Positions 57,945-64,000 of a stretch of 64,000 bases of DNA are shown here, piece by piece; position 1 is the stretch's first letter, and each line of letters begins with the position of its first letter. The position numbers were made by a program, and so were the translations under genes. The notes below the pieces were generated by a model. The model ran no database searches. It had not been told where the DNA came from and worked only from the letters and a program-made list of their open reading frames with translations. The stretch comes from Hyperoodon ampullatus (lineage: Eukaryota; Chordata; Mammalia; Artiodactyla; Ziphiidae): the NCBI GenBank assembly GCA_949752795.1, contig OX457068.1:55084516-55148515 (forward strand), read 5' to 3'.

Positions 57945-59960
57945 AAAAGTATAATATTATTTTCTCATTCATTTTGCCCTTACTGTACAAAATGTGAATC
58001 ACACATGAACAAATTAAATTATAAAACAAAAACATACTATGAGCAATTTCACCCTCACATACTTTAGTAGATACTAAAATATGTAAACTACTTCATAGTT
58101 TAAAATATACTTTCAGTTACACTGTTCTATTTGGCCCACACAACTCAGTGACAGATACTAGACTGGCATTATGTTTCTTGTGCTAAATATGAGAAAAATG
58201 AGCCCTTGAAAGTTATTATTTTTTTTAATTTGACATGAGGAAGTATTGCCACAAACCGTATAAAACTGGGAGATCTTTCAAATACGTGAGGATATTAGCC
58301 AGGAAAAAGTATATTTCATTTGCTTTTGGGGTTTTTTGTTCAACAATTCTTCAGGGTTCCGAATATAATCTAGTGGCTAAATCCAGGGAAATAATAAGTA
58401 AACACTAACATTACCTCTTGGTTTGCAAACAGACCCCAAATACAGAGGCAGCCACTCCAGATTCGTAGCTGGTGGTATTAACAAGAAGAGAAGTTACACT
58501 GGAGGCTTGTCTTGTGTGCCTCAAGACTAGTAGATCCTGCCCCCACCTGCCAGAACCTTAAGAGTTTATAGAGAGGCCTTAATGGGGTTCAGTCTCCTAC
58601 ACTGTCCAGATGGTCTCACCAAACCATTACTCTCTCAAGGCTGCATCCTTGAAGCCATCTCCCACCATGGGAACGGTGGGCAGAGGGTGCATTCCAAGGA
58701 TGGGGAGAGGTGAGGAGCCTCCTTTTGCCCAGGTCCAGTTCTGGGGCCAACAGGCAGTCATGTCCATTTGACGACTTCCTCCAGCATTACCAATGACTCA
58801 CATAGTTGGAAACACTTCTCTCTGGAAGACTGTTTTCCATTCATTGTTCTCTAATACTTTTACTATTTATATATCTCAACCGTCTTTCTTTAAAGAGGGC
58901 TTTGGATTTTCCAGGGTAATTTCAGGATATCTGAAATTAATGAGTGTTGAACAAATCCAAATGATGCTTGAGTTGAATAGAGAAAAAGTTGAGAGAAAAG
59001 TTTTTTTTGCTAGATACAGGCTGTGTTGATGGCAGTAATTAGAGAGCCAGCTAATGTTCAGATCATACATCTTTTCTGGGAGCACCACTGACCTTTCAGA
59101 AGAGATGCCTTCAGAAGATCTAAGTGTGGAGCAATACTTTGGGGTCAGGTGAGTACTTGGCATAGCTGCTCAAGATAAGGTACACAGGTTGGTCGAGTGC
59201 CTCTTATCCCACTGGAGTAAAGGCATGCATTCTGATATCCTCTACCTTTCATTTCAAAACAAATCAGAAAACTGCCTGGTGTCTAGCCCAGTTCCCATGT
59301 AGTTGGTATGGAAAGATCATTGGTATGACTAGAGAAACATGCTGAACTAGTTCCTCTTCTACTGATGCTTCAGGAGTTTTCCTGGAAGTGAACCTGTAGT
59401 CATTCAGCTTTGTGTGTATCTGCTGTGACAACTATATCATAGGTATAACTGCCTCCTTTGGTAGTGCCAATGCCTGTGAGTAGCAGTAGTAGAAGTGAGC
59501 TCTCGAAGAATCCTTCCCCCATTCTACTGAGGGATGGCATTCAGAAAGGTTTGAGGCTGATTTTGAAACCTTGGTTCAAGATTTACACCTACATAAATAA
59601 CTGTGGATGGGCAAGAGTTTTATATCTTTACTCTGTATATCCAATGCCTGCCCCCTCCTGCTCAGCCCCCACACTCACAGCTCACCTGTTCCTTCTCCTG
59701 TAGCTGTCTCTAGATTGGAACTGTACTCTATGTGTTTCTGTTTCTTTTGTATTCTCAGCAGAGCTGTGTACCAGTTTATTAAGAAGCTTCAATTCAGTGG
59801 AGAGTAAATGTGAAGTGCTATTTTTCTCTAGTCACTGCTTTCTACTATGTTCTGTCCACTGCCCCATCCCTTCCTAAGACCTCAACTGGATCTCAGGGCT
59901 TTTGTTCAAACTTTTTCATCACTTTCAAACATTAAACATGCAGTCCAGTTAAAAGTTCTA
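57945..59960. other. Unassigned region with GC-richer blocks
   Basis: 58430-58760 and 59040-59720 are less AT-rich than their surroundings and lack the hallmarks of the L1, SINE or LTR families I know. The reading frames contain stops at about the random rate. They may be decayed LTR or ERV internal sequence, or ordinary unique DNA. Confidence 0.4.
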
Positions 59961-59962
59961 AA

Positions 59963-61498
59963 CTCCATTTCCTTCATTTCTTTTTCATTTATTTCTAATA
60001 TGATCTTTATGATTTATTTCCTTCTGCTAACTCTGGAGATTTTTTGTTCTTCATTCTCTAATTGCTTTAGGTGTAAGATTATGTTGTTCATTTGAGATGT
60101 TTCTTGTTTCTTGAGGTAGGATTGTATTGCTATAAAAATAATGAAATTAGAACACTCCCTAACACCATACACAAAAATAAACTCAAAATGGATTAAAGAC
60201 CTAAATGTAAGACCAGACACTATCAAACTCTTAGAGGAAAACATAGGCAGAACACTCTATGACATAAATCACAGCAAGATCCTTTTTGACCCACCTACTA
60301 GAGAAATGGAAACAAAAACAAAAATAAACAAGTGAGACCTAATGAAACGTAAAAGCTTTTGCACAACAAGGGAAACCATAAGCAGGATGAAAACACAACC
60401 CTCAGAATGGGAGAAAAGATTTGCAAATGAAGCAACTGACAAATGATTAATCTCCAAAATATACAGGCAGGTCATGCAGCTCAATATCAAAAAAAAAAAA
60501 CAAACAAAAAAAAACAGGCCAATCCAAAAATGGCAGAAGACCTAAATAGACATTTCTCCAAAGAAGATATACAGATTGACAACAGACACATGTAAGGATG
60601 CTCAACATCACTAATCATTAGAGAAATGCAAGTCAAAATTACAGTGAGGTGTCACCTCACACCAGTCAGAATGGCCATTATCAAAAAGTCTACAAACAAT
60701 AAATGCTGGAGAGGGTGTGGAGAAAAGGGAACCCTCTTGCACTGTTGGTGGGAATGTAATTTGATACAGCCACTATGGAGGACAGTATGGAGGTTCCATA
60801 AAAAACTAAAAATAGAACCACCATATGACTCAGAAATCCCACTACTGGGCATATACCCTAAGAAAACCATAATTCAAAAAGAGTCATGCACCACAATATT
60901 CATTGCAGCTCTATTTACAAAAAACAGGACATGGAAACAACCTAAGTGTCAACTGACAGATGAATGGATAAAGAAGATGGGCACATATATACAATGGAAT
61001 ATTACTCAGCAATAAAAAGAAACAAAATTGAGTTATTTGTAGTGATGTGGATGGACCTAGAGTCTGTCATACAGAGTAAGTCAGAAAGAGAAAAACAAAT
61101 ACCGTATGCTAACACATATATATGGAATCTAAAAAAAAAAAAAAAAAGGTTATGAAGAACCTAGGGGCAGAACAGGAATAAATACGCAGATGTAGAGAAT
61201 GGACTTGAGGACCCAGGAAGGGGGAAGGGTAAGCTGGGATGAAATGAGAGAGTGGCATTGACATGTATATATTACCAAATTTAAAATAGATAGATAGTGG
61301 GAAGCAGCCGCAATGCACAGAGACATCAGCTCGGTGCTTTGTGTACATCTAGAGGGGTGGGATAGGGAGGGTGGGAAGAAGGTGCAAGAGGGAAGATATA
61401 TGAGAATATGTGTACATATATAGCTGATTCATTTTGTTATACAGCAGAAAATAACACACCATTGTAAAGCAATTATACTCCAATAAAGGTGTTAAAAA
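59963..61498 (+). mobile_element. L1 with 5' inversion and internal deletion
   Basis: 59963-60137 is antisense L1 ORF2 linker sequence ('tttctttttcatttatttct', 'ttgctttaggtgtaagatta', 'tttcttgaggtaggattgt'). From 60138 the element is in sense, starting at the ORF2 '[11 protein letters not shown]' region and running through ORF2 and 3' UTR to 'caataaaggtgttaaaaatg'. The two arms are about 2 kb apart in an intact L1, so the inversion came with loss of the intervening RT region. No clear TSD is readable. Confidence 0.85.
60141..61155 (+). pseudogene. L1 ORF2 C-terminal pseudogene fragments
   Basis: Open blocks at 60141-60335 ([14 protein letters not shown]), 60626-61015 ([21 protein letters not shown], intact C-x3-C-x7-H-x4-C motif) and 60964-61155 ([17 protein letters not shown]) are in different frames. 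No endonuclease or RT domain. Confidence 0.9.
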
Positions 61499-61499
61499 T

Positions 61500-64000
61500 G
61501 AATACAGACTCTGGAACCAGACTGTCAAAAAAAAGGTCGAAACTCAGATCTGATTTAAATTATTCTCTTTCCCTCTGCCAGGGGCAGGTGGGTTTGTGAC
61601 TCAAGGGAGTAGCAGTGGAGGTTGGTGTCTGTCTTTACACTCTTCTCACTCCAGATGGAGTCTGTGGAGTGGGGGCATGATCTTAATTTGGGACACCCTT
61701 CTCCCTCCGTTTCAGTAACAAAATTTTATTGTGCTTGGATGCTGTAAGTGAGAATTAAGTAGAGATTATTTTTTGTATACAATTTGATTTTTCATCCTCT
61801 TAGAAAGGAAGAAAGCCATTTGTGTCTAGCTTCAGCCAGAAATGGTTCTATCAATAGCTCCTAGCCTACAGCTATGGACTCCATGTAAATGTGGGTGGTC
61901 TGCTTGAGTTTTGGAATTGTGCTAAGCCTCATCCTGGCCCCCTTTTGTCACCAAGGACACCCATTAAAGAGGGGCAGCCTTGGCACACTTTACTCTTGTC
62001 ACGATGACTCTGTGTTCTCCTCTAAGCTCTGTGATCCTTCACATGAAACCCTGTATGCTCTGGGGTTCTCTTCTGTAACTTCAGTGGTTTCAGGGAAAAC
62101 TATGCCACAGTTTCGAGTCATACTGCCATTGAAATTGCTCTAGTAAACCACTGCCTTCAGAAATCTGCAAACGAGAATCTAGCATCCGCCTCTATACGCT
62201 CATAGACCTCCAAACCCTGGGGGTCATCACACTGCTCTGCACTAGGCATTTGGGCTGCAGTTTCCATAGCTCAGAAGGGCCATTTCTAATTAAAATGTCA
62301 GTATTTCTTTACAAGTAATACTTCTGAGGTACCCCTTCACTTAGAATCTCTTCACCAAGAGTGGGGCATGTAACCTCACCACAAATATTGCACTTCCAGC
62401 CCCTCCTACTTCCTTAACTTACTTCCACAATCTTCTGATGTTAACAGGAAATCAGGAGACTTGCTGAGAGGGTTGGTGGTAGCAGAATACACTCTGCCAC
62501 CTTTTAATGAGCTCCAGAGAGCACTTGGCCCTGAATTTTTGCTGCAGCTCTTGTGAGATTAGTATTGACTAATCACCCCTATTTGTCCCCAGCTTTGGGG
62601 CCTACTTACAATTCTAGAACAATAAGAGAGATCCCAAATCACCATGTTATTTCACAATTGTACATAGAAAGAAGCAAGATTGGTTGTTTATTCTAAGGTT
62701 CCCTTGGATAAGAGAAATTTGGAGTAAGCCAAAAATTCTGATTCCTAAGACAAAGTCCATAATTACCTAAAACCCAGGGGAAGCTGTGCTAGGCTTCCGC
62801 AAGTATGTTCTGAGTTGAGGACAAAGCATTGTGAGTTAGATTAGCCCTGATCAAAGAGCCAAGGCTTGTGGGTAAAAAACTATTGGCCAAGGTGGAATCA
62901 GTCTACTTTCTCATTGCATGTATATTAGTACTGCCTAAAGAATTGTATTTCTTTATGTATTCTCCAATATTACATTTTTGTACATTGACTTCCTCATAAA
63001 GGAGGGTCTTTCTAGACCTGAGCATTTATGCTTCTCATAGTTCTAGTATAGTCACTTGTATTTTGAAAAATTGTTTTGGTTTTTACATTTAATATACTAA
63101 ATCTCAAATCTTATGTTATGCTAAAATGTTTACACTCTCTTCAAATAATAAAATATTTGTGTTGATAAACAATGGAAATTATTCTCATTACCTATATATC
63201 CTATATTGTACAAATAAAATCATTTAAAGGGTAATATGTCCAGCTTATTTGTAATCAGACAAATTTAATTATTAACTTAATTTGAAAAAAAGTATATTTC
63301 TGGAGACAGGAAAATAGTTATTCAGTCAGAATCTCTCCTTTTTCTCACTCCCCCTCCTCTCTCATATATTATATATTTATATATACTTTGTAAATATGGT
63401 TGTACATATATATATATATATATATTTGATTCACATACTAGAATATGTATAATTATATATAATATATAATTTGATAATACATAGTATGATAGAGAGAAGA
63501 TGGAGAGATCCCTCTCTCAACTCTAAAACATTGTATTAGTTTTTGAATCCAATTAAGTGATAGATATTCACAAATGTGGTTACAATAGTATTTGATTTAT
63601 AAGAAATCAACTGGCATACAACTCCTGAGTAAAACCCCTCTTGCATTTGGGACAGACACCTATTTTAACATCCTATGCAAGAATGTTCCAGTTATGAAAA
63701 TATTTTCTCTTAGCTCCAAATTCACTCTTCAGTACATGCTCTGCAACAATGAATGGAGCGCCTCAAGAATTTCTCCTTTACAGTAGGACAATGTTAAACT
63801 TTCTCCTGAGCAGGTGCTAGAGGACTGTTGAAGGAGAAAAGGGCTCTGCTGTGGATTTTTGGCAGACTAAGTTTGGTCAACTTTGTAGGTGTGAGGACAG
63901 CCTATGGTCCTCTGCCATGACCATGGACTTGGAAGAAGTAGTTTCTCAGCAACCTTGCCGCTCCAGCCTGGACCAGTGATCACTCTCTCACAGACCTCCC
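61500..64000. other. No recognised gene; a possible short MIR remnant
   Basis: 61503-61560 ('tacagactctggaaccagac') resembles the start of an MIR in sense but is too short to call firmly. 61560-62760 is moderately GC-rich without recognised repeats. An 84-codon frame at 61889-62143 has no domain. 63360-63480 is a TA-rich low-complexity tract. The window ends in unassigned sequence. Confidence 0.4.
63360..63480. repeat. TA-rich low-complexity tract
   Basis: Stretches of TATATA and ATATAT interspersed with short unique pieces. Confidence 0.8.

Noticed and set aside
58876..59163. 95-codon minus-strand gene
   Set aside because: No recognised domain, no splice or polyadenylation context, and composition-driven runs of S, T and L.
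59050..59600. Processed pseudogene on the plus strand
   Set aside because: One frame reads protein-like in places, but in-frame stops occur at about the rate expected by chance and nothing was recognised.

Overview
This is a mammalian, non-coding, repeat-dominated window. The repeats point to a cetacean (whale or dolphin) or close whippomorph relative. It carries several tRNA-derived CHR-type SINEs of the form abundant in cetaceans ('gcttccctggtggcgcagtggttgag' type 5' end, with a 3' half ending 'cacaacagtgagaggcc'), plus cetartiodactyl-type L1 elements with their characteristic 3' UTR. It also holds older, pan-mammalian repeats (L2, MIR, MER5/MER1-type hAT elements, MLT1-type LTRs, L1M). The species call is inference from repeat families, not from a gene. 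I found no convincing host protein-coding gene and no RNA gene. Almost every recognisable protein fragment is a remnant of L1 ORF1 or ORF2.

Layout. 1-980: 5' end of an old L1M, antisense. 2345-2613: short L1 3' end with target-site duplication (TSD). 5-20 kb: mostly unique or very old sequence with MIR, L2, a MER1-like hAT element, a mariner-like element, a head-to-head SINE pair, and three MLT1-type LTRs in the same orientation. The middle MLT1 is split by a 1.5-kb L1. 20.6-28.6 kb: one full-length but decayed L1 (5' UTR, ORF1, ORF2, 3' UTR) with a second truncated L1 lodged in its tail, both inside one outer TSD. 29.8-30.1 kb: antisense L1 tail; 30.7 kb: MER5A-like element. 31.4-37.3 kb: a second full-length decayed L1, antisense, from a lineage with a different 3' UTR. 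37.3-43 kb: unique sequence, an MIR, an ERV-like LTR, an antisense CHR SINE and a long TA tract. 43-56 kb: a dense pile of ancient L1M cut by younger L1s and SINEs. 56-64 kb: mostly unassigned sequence, cut at 60-61.5 kb by another 5'-inverted L1.

By my rough sum, L1 makes up a bit under half of the window. The notable structures are retrotransposition by-products: two 5'-inverted L1s (twin priming), one probable L1 3' transduction of about 150 bp, a tail-nested L1, and several SINEs with readable TSDs. The one non-repeat signal with coding flavour is a 50-codon stretch on the minus strand at about 57.8-57.9 kb, preceded by a plausible splice acceptor and followed by a polyadenylation signal. 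I report it as a hypothesis only. I did not find an undescribed biological system.
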